DNA of 64,000 nt. It comes from Streptomyces sp. NRRL F-6676 (GTDB lineage Bacteria > Actinomycetota > Actinomycetes > Streptomycetales > Streptomycetaceae). The notes below the pieces were generated by a model. The model made no database searches. It had not been told where the DNA came from and saw only the letters and a program-made list of their open reading frames with translations. Shown here piece after piece: positions 57,527 through 64,000 of this stretch. A program made the position numbers and the translations under genes. Position 1 is the first letter of the stretch, and every line of letters starts with the position of its first letter. Location: positions 71,514 through 135,513 of the forward strand of contig NZ_JOHS01000019.1 of NCBI RefSeq assembly GCF_000725625.1. The letters are read 5' to 3'.

Positions 57527-60157
57527 TTGAAGGCCATCCGCAGGTTCACCGTCCGTCCCGTACTCCCCGACGCCCTCAAGCCGCTGAGCGACCTCGCCCG
57601 TAATCTGCGCTGGTCGTGGCAGGCCGAGACCCGTGATCTCTTCCGGTCCGTGGACCCCGAACGGTGGGCCGCCGTGGGCGGCGACCCCGTGCGGCTCCTG
57701 GGCAGCGTCCCGTCCGCGCGCCTGGCCGAGCTGGCCGGGGACCGCCGGTTCCTGCGCCGGCTGACCGCCGCCGCCGACGACCTCGCCGACTACACGAGCG
57801 GCGACCGCTGGTACCAGAGCCAGGCACAGTCGGCCGAGCTGCCGGCCGCGATCGCCTACTTCTCGCCGGAATTCGGCATCACGGCCGCGCTGCCGCAGTA
57901 CTCCGGCGGCCTCGGCATCCTGGCCGGCGACCACCTCAAGGCCGCCAGCGACCTGGGCGTCCCGCTGATCGGCGTCGGCCTGCTCTACCGGCACGGCTAC
58001 TTCCGCCAGTCCCTCTCCCGCGACGGCTGGCAGCAGGAGCACTATCCGGTGCTCGACCCGCACGAGCTGGCCCTCGCCCCGCTCACCGAGGAGGACGGCA
58101 CGCCGTGCCACGTCACCCTCGCGCTGCCCGGCGGGCGCCGGCTGACCGCCCGGATCTGGCTGGCCCGGGTCGGCAGAATTCCGTTGCTCCTGCTCGACTC
58201 CGACGTCGAGGAGAACGACCTCGGCGAGCGCGACGTCACCGACCGGCTCTACGGCGGCGGCAGCGAGCACCGGCTGCTCCAGGAGATGCTGCTCGGCATA
58301 GGGGGTGTCCGCGCGGTGCGCACGTACTGCCGGCTCACCGGCCACCCCGCACCGGAGGTCTTCCACACCAACGAGGGGCACGCCGGGTTCCTCGGCCTGG
58401 AGCGGATCGCCGAGCTGTCCGACGCCGGGCTCGACTTCGACGCCGCCCTGGAGGCCGTCCGCGCCGGCACGGTGTTCACCACGCACACCCCCGTCCCGGC
58501 CGGCATCGACCGCTTCGACCGCGAGCTGGTCGCCCGGCACTTCGGCCCCGGCGCCGAACTGCCCGGCATCGACGTCCACCGCATCCTCCACCTGGGGATG
58601 GAGAGCTACGCCGGGGGCGAGCCCAACCTGTTCAACATGGCCGTGATGGGGCTCAGGCTCGGGCAGCGGGCCAACGGGGTCTCGCTGCTGCACGGCCAGG
58701 TCAGCCGGGAGATGTTCTCCGGACTGTGGCCGGGATTCGACGCCGAGGAGGTGCCGATCACCTCCGTCACCAACGGGGTGCACGCGCCGACCTGGGTGGC
58801 GCCCGAGGTGGTCCGGCTCGGCGCCCGGCAGATCGGGGCGCAGCGCGCCGAGGACGCCATGACCGTGGGCGGCTCCGACCGCTGGGACTCGGTCGCGGAC
58901 ATCGCCGACCAGGACATCTGGGAGCTGCGCCGGGTGCTGCGCGAGAAGCTGGTGCTGGAGGTGCGGACGCGGCTGCACGCCTCCTGGCGGCAGCGCGGCG
59001 CCGGCACGGCCGAGCTCGGCTGGATCGACGACGTCCTCGACCCGGACGTGCTGACCATCGGCTTCGCCCGCCGCGTCCCCTCGTACAAGCGGCTCACGCT
59101 GATGCTGCGCGACCGGGACCGGCTGATGGAGCTGCTGCTCCATCCGGAGCGGCCGGTGCAGATCGTCGTCGCGGGCAAGGCGCACCCCGCGGACGACGGC
59201 GGCAAGCGGCTGATCCAGGAGCTGGTCCGGTTCGCCGACGACCCCCGGGTGCGGCACCGCATCGTCTTCCTGCCCGACTACGGCATGGCGATGGCGCAGA
59301 AGCTCTACCCCGGCTGCGACGTGTGGCTGAACAACCCGCTGCGGCCGCTGGAGGCGTGCGGCACCAGCGGGATGAAGGCGGCGCTCAACGGCTGCCTCAA
59401 CCTGTCGGTGCGGGACGGCTGGTGGGACGAGTGGTACCAGCCCGACTTCGGCTGGGCCATACCCACGGCGGACGGCGCCGCCACCGACGACGACCGGCGC
59501 GACGAGCTGGAGGCGGCGGCGCTGTACGACCTGCTGGAGCACCGGGTCGCGCCCCGCTTCTACGAGCGGGGCCGGGACGGGCTGCCCGACCGCTGGATCC
59601 AGATGGTCCGCCAGACCCTCACCCACCTCGGTCCGAAGGTGCTGGCCGGGCGGATGGTCCGGGAGTACGTGGAGCGGCTGTACGCCCCCGCCGCCCGGGC
59701 CCACCGGGCGCTCACCCCGGAGGCGGCGCGTGAGCTGGCCGCCTGGAAGGGGCGGGTGCGGGGCGCCTGGTCGCGGGTCACGGTCGAGCACGTCGAGACG
59801 TCCTCGGCGGCCGACCGGGCGGACCGGGCCGAGCTGGGCGCGTCCCTGGGGGTACGGGTCCGGGTGGGCCTCGGCGAGCTGGCGCCGGACGACGTCGAGG
59901 TACAGGTCGTCTCGGGTCGCGTCGACGCGGAGGACCGCATCACGGACGCGTCGGTGGTCCCGCTGAAACCGGCGGGCGGCGGCGAGGAGGGCCGCTGGGT
60001 GTACGAGGGCCCGCTCTCCCTGGACCGCGCGGGCCCCTTCGGCTACACGGTCCGCATCCTCCCCTCCCACCCGCTCCTGGCCTCGCCCACCGAGCTCGGA
60101 CTGCTCGCGGTGCCGTCGGAGGACGTGGGGGAGGGGGCCGGGGTGCTGATGCGCTGA
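57527..60157 (+). CDS. glgP: Alpha-glucan phosphorylase
   Basis: About 876-residue PLP-dependent phosphorylase releasing glucose 1-phosphate from glucan. N-terminal DUF3417 domain (RPVLPDALKPLSDLARNLRWSW), then the phosphorylase core with YSGGLGILAGDHLKAASDLG, FHTNEGHAGFL, ARRVPSYKRLTL and the PLP-Lys motif EACGTSGMKAALNG. The TTG at 57527 is chosen because AGGTGG is 5 bases upstream; GTG at 57512 or 57518 is possible. Intact, in contrast to its divergent neighbour glgE. Its end overlaps the convergent sigma-factor frame by 115 bases. Confidence 0.92.
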   Translation: MKAIRRFTVRPVLPDALKPLSDLARNLRWSWQAETRDLFRSVDPERWAAVGGDPVRLLGSVPSARLAELAGDRRFLRRLTAAADDLADYTSGDRWYQSQAQSAELPAAIAYFSPEFGITAALPQYSGGLGILAGDHLKAASDLGVPLIGVGLLYRHGYFRQSLSRDGWQQEHYPVLDPHELALAPLTEEDGTPCHVTLALPGGRRLTARIWLARVGRIPLLLLDSDVEENDLGERDVTDRLYGGGSEHRLLQEMLLGIGGVRAVRTYCRLTGHPAPEVFHTNEGHAGFLGLERIAELSDAGLDFDAALEAVRAGTVFTTHTPVPAGIDRFDRELVARHFGPGAELPGIDVHRILHLGMESYAGGEPNLFNMAVMGLRLGQRANGVSLLHGQVSREMFSGLWPGFDAEEVPITSVTNGVHAPTWVAPEVVRLGARQIGAQRAEDAMTVGGSDRWDSVADIADQDIWELRRVLREKLVLEVRTRLHASWRQRGAGTAELGWIDDVLDPDVLTIGFARRVPSYKRLTLMLRDRDRLMELLLHPERPVQIVVAGKAHPADDGGKRLIQELVRFADDPRVRHRIVFLPDYGMAMAQKLYPGCDVWLNNPLRPLEACGTSGMKAALNGCLNLSVRDGWWDEWYQPDFGWAIPTADGAATDDDRRDELEAAALYDLLEHRVAPRFYERGRDGLPDRWIQMVRQTLTHLGPKVLAGRMVREYVERLYAPAARAHRALTPEAARELAAWKGRVRGAWSRVTVEHVETSSAADRADRAELGASLGVRVRVGLGELAPDDVEVQVVSGRVDAEDRITDASVVPLKPAGGGEEGRWVYEGPLSLDRAGPFGYTVRILPSHPLLASPTELGLLAVPSEDVGEGAGVLMR

Positions 60158-61161
60158 GGTGTGAGTTCGGCCGGGAGGCCGAACAGCGGGAACAGGTCCG
60201 GCTGGAGATGGGTGTCGAGGGCGGCGATCCGGTCGCCCTCGACGGTGAGGAGCTGGAGGGCGAAGGGGCGCAAGGTCCCGTCGCGGGGGTCGGGGCGGTA
60301 GAGCGCGAGGGCCGGTGAGCCGTTGGCGCCGACCGGCACGGCCCGCGCGCCCCGGCACGGGCCCGGGTCGCGCAGGAACCACCGGGCGATCTCGGCGCGG
60401 CCCGCCAGCCAGAGCGCGTACGGCGGCATGGACAGGGTCGCGTCCTCGTGCAGCAGTGCGGTGAGCGCGGGGACGTCGTGCCGTTCGAAGGCATCGGTGA
60501 AGCGGGCGAGGAGCGTGCGCTGCTCGTCGGTCAGCTCCGCCGCGGGGATCCCGGCGGCGGGCCTGTCCGCGAGACGGCGGCGGGCGCGGCGCAGCAGTCC
60601 GTTGGCGGACGGTACGGTGATGTCGAGCAGGCCGGCGGTCTCCTCCGCCGTGAGCCGGAGGACGTCCCGCAGGATGAGCGCGGCGCGCTGCATGGGCGTC
60701 AGCGTGTGCAGCGCGGCGACGAAGGCGAGCCGGACGGAGTCGCGCAGGACGGCGGTGGTGGCGGGGTCGTCGCCCGCCGGGAGCAGCCAGCGGTCGGGCG
60801 CGGGCTGGACCCAGCGGCTCTCGTCCGCCTCGCCGAGCGGCGAGCCCGCGTCCCCCGCCCCGGTGACGTCGACGGGCCGCTCCCGCCGGGGCCGCTGCCG
60901 GAGCATGTCCAGGCACACATGTGTGGCGATCCGGAACAGCCACACCCGCAGCGAGGACTTCCCGGCGAACGTGCCCTGCCCGCGCCAGGCACGCAACATC
61001 GTCTCCTGCACGGCCTCCTCCGCGTCGAACGGCGAACCGAGCATCCGGTAGCAGTGCCCGAGCAGCTCCCGCCGGTGCCGCGCGTCGATGGCGCGCCAGT
61101 CGGCACCGATGGCGGAGGCGGAGGGGGCGGAGGCGGGTGCGGGCGACGTCACGGCGCCCAC
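60043..61161 (-). CDS. ECF sigma factor with C-terminal SnoaL-like domain
   Basis: 372-residue sigma-70 family protein of the SigJ/TIGR02960-like group. Region 2 (ELLGHCYRMLGSPFDAEEAVQETMLRAWRG, about 30-60), region 4 (LHTLTPMQRAALILRDVLRLTAEETAGLLDITVPSANGLLRRARRRL, about 150-195) and a SnoaL-type domain (about 215-330) that regulates activity in place of an anti-sigma factor. The last 38 residues run antisense through glgP and are Ser/Pro-rich; family members normally end near FGLPAEL, so the true end may have been altered. GTG start without a good ribosome site. Divergent from an NmrA-type reductase, its probable target. Confidence 0.83.
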   Translation of the reverse strand: MGAVTSPAPASAPSASAIGADWRAIDARHRRELLGHCYRMLGSPFDAEEAVQETMLRAWRGQGTFAGKSSLRVWLFRIATHVCLDMLRQRPRRERPVDVTGAGDAGSPLGEADESRWVQPAPDRWLLPAGDDPATTAVLRDSVRLAFVAALHTLTPMQRAALILRDVLRLTAEETAGLLDITVPSANGLLRRARRRLADRPAAGIPAAELTDEQRTLLARFTDAFERHDVPALTALLHEDATLSMPPYALWLAGRAEIARWFLRDPGPCRGARAVPVGANGSPALALYRPDPRDGTLRPFALQLLTVEGDRIAALDTHLQPDLFPLFGLPAELTPQRISTPAPSPTSSDGTASSPSSVGEARSGWEGRMRTV

Positions 61162-61311
61162 AACACCGGGCCGCGCGCCCGGATTCCCGGGGGCGCGGTC
61201 AGTTTCGCGGGTGCGCCTCGTCAGTACGGGCGAGGGGCCGCAGCGGCGGTCCCCGTGTGACCGAGGGGGGCGCCGTGACGGGCCCCCGCGACGAGGACGA
61301 AGGAGTCACCG

Positions 61312-62238
61312 ATGATTCTCATCACCGGAGCGACCGGGCTGACCGGATCGGCCGTGGTGCGGGCTTTCGCCCGCCGGGGGGTGGGCGTGCGGGCGCTGGT
61401 CCGCGACCCGTTCAGGCCGCGGGCCTGGGGGGACGCGCGCGAGGTCGAGGTGGTGGAGGGGGATCTGCTCGTGCCGGGCACCCTGCCCGCCGCGCTGGAC
61501 GGCGTCGGCACGGTCGTCCTGATCTCCGGCGCCGACGACCGGATGGCCGAGGCGCAGATCAACCTGGTCGACGCGGCCGTCGCCGCCGGAGTCCGCCGGG
61601 TCGTCAAGGTGTCCGGGATGGGGGCGGACCCGGCCTCGCCGTTCCGCTTCCTGCGCCTGCACGCGGAGATCGAGGGGCATCTGCGCACGTCCGGCCTGGG
61701 CTGGACGCTGCTCCGCCCCAGCCAGTTCATGCAGGTCTACTACCGCGAGGTGCCGACCATGCTGGCCGACGGGACGCTCGCCCAGCCGCTCGGCACCGCC
61801 CGGCTCGCGCCGGTCGACGTCGAGGACGTCGCCGAGGCCGTCCACGCGATCGTGACCGGCGAGGGGCACGAGGGCGAGGTCCACGACCTCACCGGGCCGG
61901 AGGCGCTGACCATGGACGAGGTGTGCGAGGTGCTGACCTCGGTGGTCGGCAGGCCGATCCGGTACGTCGACATCGACCCGGAGGTGAAGCGCCGCCGGCT
62001 CGTCGACGGGGGCATCCCGCCGCGCTTCGCCGACGACCTCGGCGACCTGTTCCGCCTCCGCCGGGAGGGCGGCCCGGAGTCCCGGGTCCAGGTCGAGGCG
62101 TTCGCACGGCTCGGCATCCGGCCCACCCCGTTCGCCGCGTTCGCGCGGCGCTCGGCGGCGGTCCTGCGGGGCGAGACGGCCCCCGGCCGGCTGTGGGCGT
62201 CGGGCTGGCACGGGGCGGACGCCGGCGCGGTCGGCTGA
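61312..62238 (+). CDS. NmrA-type NAD(P)-binding protein (atypical SDR)
   Basis: 308-residue Rossmann-fold protein starting MILITGATGLTGSAVVRAFARRG, an NmrA/quinone-reductase-like (QOR2) form lacking the classical YxxxK catalytic pair; KVSGMGADP replaces it. C-terminal helices cover substrate. ATG is preceded by AAGGAG. The neighbouring divergent ECF sigma factor probably controls it, an arrangement common in Streptomyces. Confidence 0.85.
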   Translation: MILITGATGLTGSAVVRAFARRGVGVRALVRDPFRPRAWGDAREVEVVEGDLLVPGTLPAALDGVGTVVLISGADDRMAEAQINLVDAAVAAGVRRVVKVSGMGADPASPFRFLRLHAEIEGHLRTSGLGWTLLRPSQFMQVYYREVPTMLADGTLAQPLGTARLAPVDVEDVAEAVHAIVTGEGHEGEVHDLTGPEALTMDEVCEVLTSVVGRPIRYVDIDPEVKRRRLVDGGIPPRFADDLGDLFRLRREGGPESRVQVEAFARLGIRPTPFAAFARRSAAVLRGETAPGRLWASGWHGADAGAVG

Positions 62239-62289
62239 CCCGCGGCCGCGGCGGGACCCGGCGGGCCGTGCCCGGAGTCACGGGGCGTC

Positions 62290-63168
62290 TCAGAGTGGGA
62301 ACGAGACACCGGTGAGGTGTGCCGAGACGTCCCAGAGCCGGGCCGCGAGAGCCGGGTCCTGCGCGGTGGCCGAGCGGGGGATGAGCCGGGGCGCGCCGCG
62401 CATGTGGGCCAGGTGGGAGGGCCCGGTGAAGCTGTTGCCGGGAAGATCGGCGACGGCGGCGTGGAGCAGGGGGAGCGCGCCCTGGTCGCGGCTCTGGGCG
62501 AGCAGCCGGAGCGTGAGGGCCAGCATCAGGTCGGACGGGCGACGCCCCCCGCTGGGGTAGATGCCGGTCGCGACCAGGCCGGGGTGGGCCGCGTGCGCCA
62601 GCACCCCGGAGCCGGCGGCGGTCAGCCGGCGCTGGAGCTCCGCCGTGAAGAGCAGGTTGGCGAGCTTGGAGTCGTTGTAGGCGCGGGAGGCCCTGAACGG
62701 CCGCCGCTCCCACTGGAGGTCGTCGAGATCGAGCCGGGCCATCCGCTCGGCCTGCGAGGCGACCGTCACCACCCGGCCGGTGAGGTGCGGCAGCAGCAGA
62801 TTGGTCAGCGCGAAGTGGCCGAGATGATGGACGCCGAACATCAGCTCGAAGCCGTCGGCGGTGCGGGTCAGCGACCGCGCCGAGGTGCCGGCGTTGTTGA
62901 GCAGCAGGTCGACGGGGCCGTCCCAGCCCGCGGCGAACGCGTGCACCGAGGACAGGTCGGCGAGGTCGAGGACCCGGACCTCCGTCGTGCCGGGCATGCC
63001 CGCGGCGGCCTCCTTGCCCCGCTCGGCGCTGCGCACCGCGAGGACCACCCGGGCCCCGGCCGCCGCCAGCGCGTGGGCGGCGGACCGCCCGATGCCGTTG
63101 CTCGCGCCCGTGACGAGCGCGGTGGTGCCGGTCAGGTCGGGAATGTCCCGGACAGTGAATGTAGTCAT
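62290..63168 (-). CDS. Short-chain dehydrogenase/reductase
   Basis: 292-residue classical-type SDR: TGASNGIGRSAA cofactor loop, NNAG motif (LLLNNAGTSA), catalytic Tyr/Lys in YNDSKLANLLF and HPGLVATGIYP; resembles the retinol-dehydrogenase/oxidoreductase branch. ATG at 63168 (MTTFTVRDIP) fits; an in-frame GTG at 63192 is possible. Divergent from the TetR gene at 63270, with paired repeats between them. Confidence 0.88.
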   Translation of the reverse strand: MTTFTVRDIPDLTGTTALVTGASNGIGRSAAHALAAAGARVVLAVRSAERGKEAAAGMPGTTEVRVLDLADLSSVHAFAAGWDGPVDLLLNNAGTSARSLTRTADGFELMFGVHHLGHFALTNLLLPHLTGRVVTVASQAERMARLDLDDLQWERRPFRASRAYNDSKLANLLFTAELQRRLTAAGSGVLAHAAHPGLVATGIYPSGGRRPSDLMLALTLRLLAQSRDQGALPLLHAAVADLPGNSFTGPSHLAHMRGAPRLIPRSATAQDPALAARLWDVSAHLTGVSFPL

Positions 63169-63178
63169 GGCAAACAAT

Positions 63179-63248
63179 GTAGGCGGAGCCAACTTATGTA
63201 GTCAATGGAAACAATGGGGCGGGGGAAGGAAAAGTAGGCGGTGCAAAC
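63179..63248. promoter_or_regulatory. Paired direct repeats in the SDR/TetR gap
   Basis: GTAGGCGGAGCCAAC (63179-63193) and GTAGGCGGTGCAAAC (63234-63248) match at 13 of 15 positions and lie 55 bases apart, one near each start. They are likely TetR binding sites covering both divergent promoters. Confidence 0.5.
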
Positions 63249-63269
63249 ACGGTGGTTACACTGCGGACC

Positions 63270-63860
63270 ATGACGACCCGCCCTTACCACCACGGCCATC
63301 TGCGGACCACGCTGCTCGCGGAGGCCGAGCGCACCCTGCGCGAAGACGGTGCCGAGGGGCTGTCGCTGCGGGAGCTCGCGCGGCGGGCGGGCGTGAGCCA
63401 CGCCGCGCCGCGCCGGCACTTCGCCGACCGGCAGGCGCTCCTCGACGCCCTCGCGGAGGCGGGGTTCGTGCGGCTCGGCGACGAGATGCTCGGCGCCGTC
63501 GCGGACGCCGGACCGGACCGCGAGGCGCGGCTGCGGGCGATGGCCCTCGCCTACGTGCGGTTCGCGGTGCACGACAGCGCCCTGCTGGACGTCATGTTCG
63601 AGAAGAAGAAGGGCGGGGAGCCGGTGGAGATGGGGGAGGGGGCCCTGCGGCTGTTCGCCGCCGTGGGCGAGGTGATCCGCGAGGCGCAGTCGGCCGGGGT
63701 GCTCCCGGCGGGCGACCCCGAGCGGCTCCGCCTGCTCCTTGTCGCCATGCTCCAGGGCATCGCCGTACTGGTGACCTCCGGCAGGGCACCCGTCGGCCTG
63801 GCGGACTCCCTCGCCGCCGACGCGGTCGCCCTCTTCACGGGCGCCGCGGAGCGGCTCTAG
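63270..63860 (+). CDS. TetR/AcrR-family transcriptional regulator
   Basis: 196-residue regulator. DNA-binding domain with LSLRELARRAGVSHAAPRRHFADRQALLDALAEAGF (about 33-67), of the branch with HAAPRRHF in the recognition helix. The C-terminal ligand domain carries the motif FEKKKGGEPVEMGEG. ATG at 63270; an in-frame upstream GTG is less likely. It probably represses the divergent SDR. Its TAG stop forms the left end of the inverted repeat at 63857. Confidence 0.87.
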   Translation: MTTRPYHHGHLRTTLLAEAERTLREDGAEGLSLRELARRAGVSHAAPRRHFADRQALLDALAEAGFVRLGDEMLGAVADAGPDREARLRAMALAYVRFAVHDSALLDVMFEKKKGGEPVEMGEGALRLFAAVGEVIREAQSAGVLPAGDPERLRLLLVAMLQGIAVLVTSGRAPVGLADSLAADAVALFTGAAERL

Positions 63861-63916
63861 GGTCTGTCGTTCGGATCAGGTCGCAGACGCGGGGTGATCC
63901 GAACGACAGGCCCTAG
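63857..63916. terminator. Large inverted repeat between TetR gene and a partial gene
   Basis: 22-bp arms (63857-63878 and 63895-63916) match at 21 positions; outermost CTAG on both sides, inner core GTCGTTCGGATCA / TGATCCGAACGAC, and a 16-base loop. It forms a strong bidirectional hairpin. The left CTAG contains the TetR stop and the right one the stop of a minus-strand frame. The CTAG ends and inverted arms also resemble a small non-autonomous insertion element. Confidence 0.75.
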
Positions 63917-64000
63917 TAGTGCTTCGTCAGGTTCTGGGCTGTCTGCGGCTTCTCCGAGGGCGGGGCAGGGGTCGTCCGCAGGTGGTGCAGGTACCGGTCC
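63913..64000 (-). CDS. 3' end of an unidentified gene leaving the window
   Basis: An open minus-strand frame enters from the right edge and ends DRYLHHLRT ... AQNLTKHY before TAG at 63915-63913. Only about 28 residues are visible and the composition is ordinary for Streptomyces coding DNA. The stop coincides with the right CTAG of the inverted repeat, mirroring the TetR gene on the left. I do not recognise the product. Confidence 0.4.
   Translation of the reverse strand, partial: DRYLHHLRTTPAPPSEKPQTAQNLTKHY

Overview
The window is high-GC actinobacterial chromosome and almost certainly Streptomyces. Signs are strong third-position G/C bias, frequent GTG and TTG starts, 4-nt ATGA/GTGA overlaps, and gene content and order that match, from memory, the S. 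coelicolor stretch around SCO5399-SCO5444. No plasmid, prophage, CRISPR array or intact insertion sequence is visible, and no complete rRNA or tRNA gene.

Layout. 1-12.5 kb: an acyl-CoA block with the 3' end of a thiolase, the B12-mutase chaperone meaB and, after several regulators, the isobutyryl-CoA mutase large subunit icmA. Between them lie an alpha/beta hydrolase/TetR pair, an AbsC-like MarR regulator, three tandem AIM24 genes, two DUF3817 membrane proteins, a thiamine-binding protein and an ArsR-type/MFS pair. 12.7-18 kb: TetR, a thioredoxin-TPR (CnoX-like) gene, a 0.65-kb gene-free region rich in palindromes, and the exported/membrane cluster DUF6230-DUF6114-Ser/Asp-rich protein. 18-24.4 kb: pyk, pta-ackA and pfkA. 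24.5-33.1 kb: an HTH gene and the four-gene SWIM-vWA-MoxR-DUF5682 operon, the best candidate for a poorly described system. 33.4-37.3 kb: a DcuS/DcuR-like two-component system divergent from a dicarboxylate symporter. 37.4-40.7 kb: MerR-thioredoxin and a HelR-type helicase.

40.7-49.5 kb looks like an accessory block between helR and the glgE locus: FUSC transporter, a large LuxR-family ATPase regulator, then MBL hydrolase-esterase-RidA and one orphan gene, ending near a tRNA-like 3' fragment. 49.6-60.2 kb is the GlgE alpha-glucan locus (glgB, mak, treS, glgE, with glgP divergent). Here the sequence is damaged: glgB, treS and glgE each lack internal segments, with three frameshifts and a glgE-treS fusion, while mak and glgP are intact. 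This is either real decay of the locus or, more likely in my view, loss of segments shared with a second glgE operon during assembly. 60-64 kb: an ECF sigma factor with C-terminal SnoaL-like domain divergent from an NmrA-type reductase, an SDR/TetR pair, and a partial gene behind a perfect-looking bidirectional terminator.

Central carbon logic: pfkA, pyk, pta and ackA carry flux from glycolysis to acetyl-CoA and acetate; thiolase, MeaB and IcmA connect acyl-CoA pools (butyryl/isobutyryl and, through MeaB, methylmalonyl) used as polyketide precursors; the GlgE genes handle storage glucan. Five intergenic copies of a composite GC-rich repeat and a poly-G tract that rewrites the end of a response regulator are the other notable sequence features.
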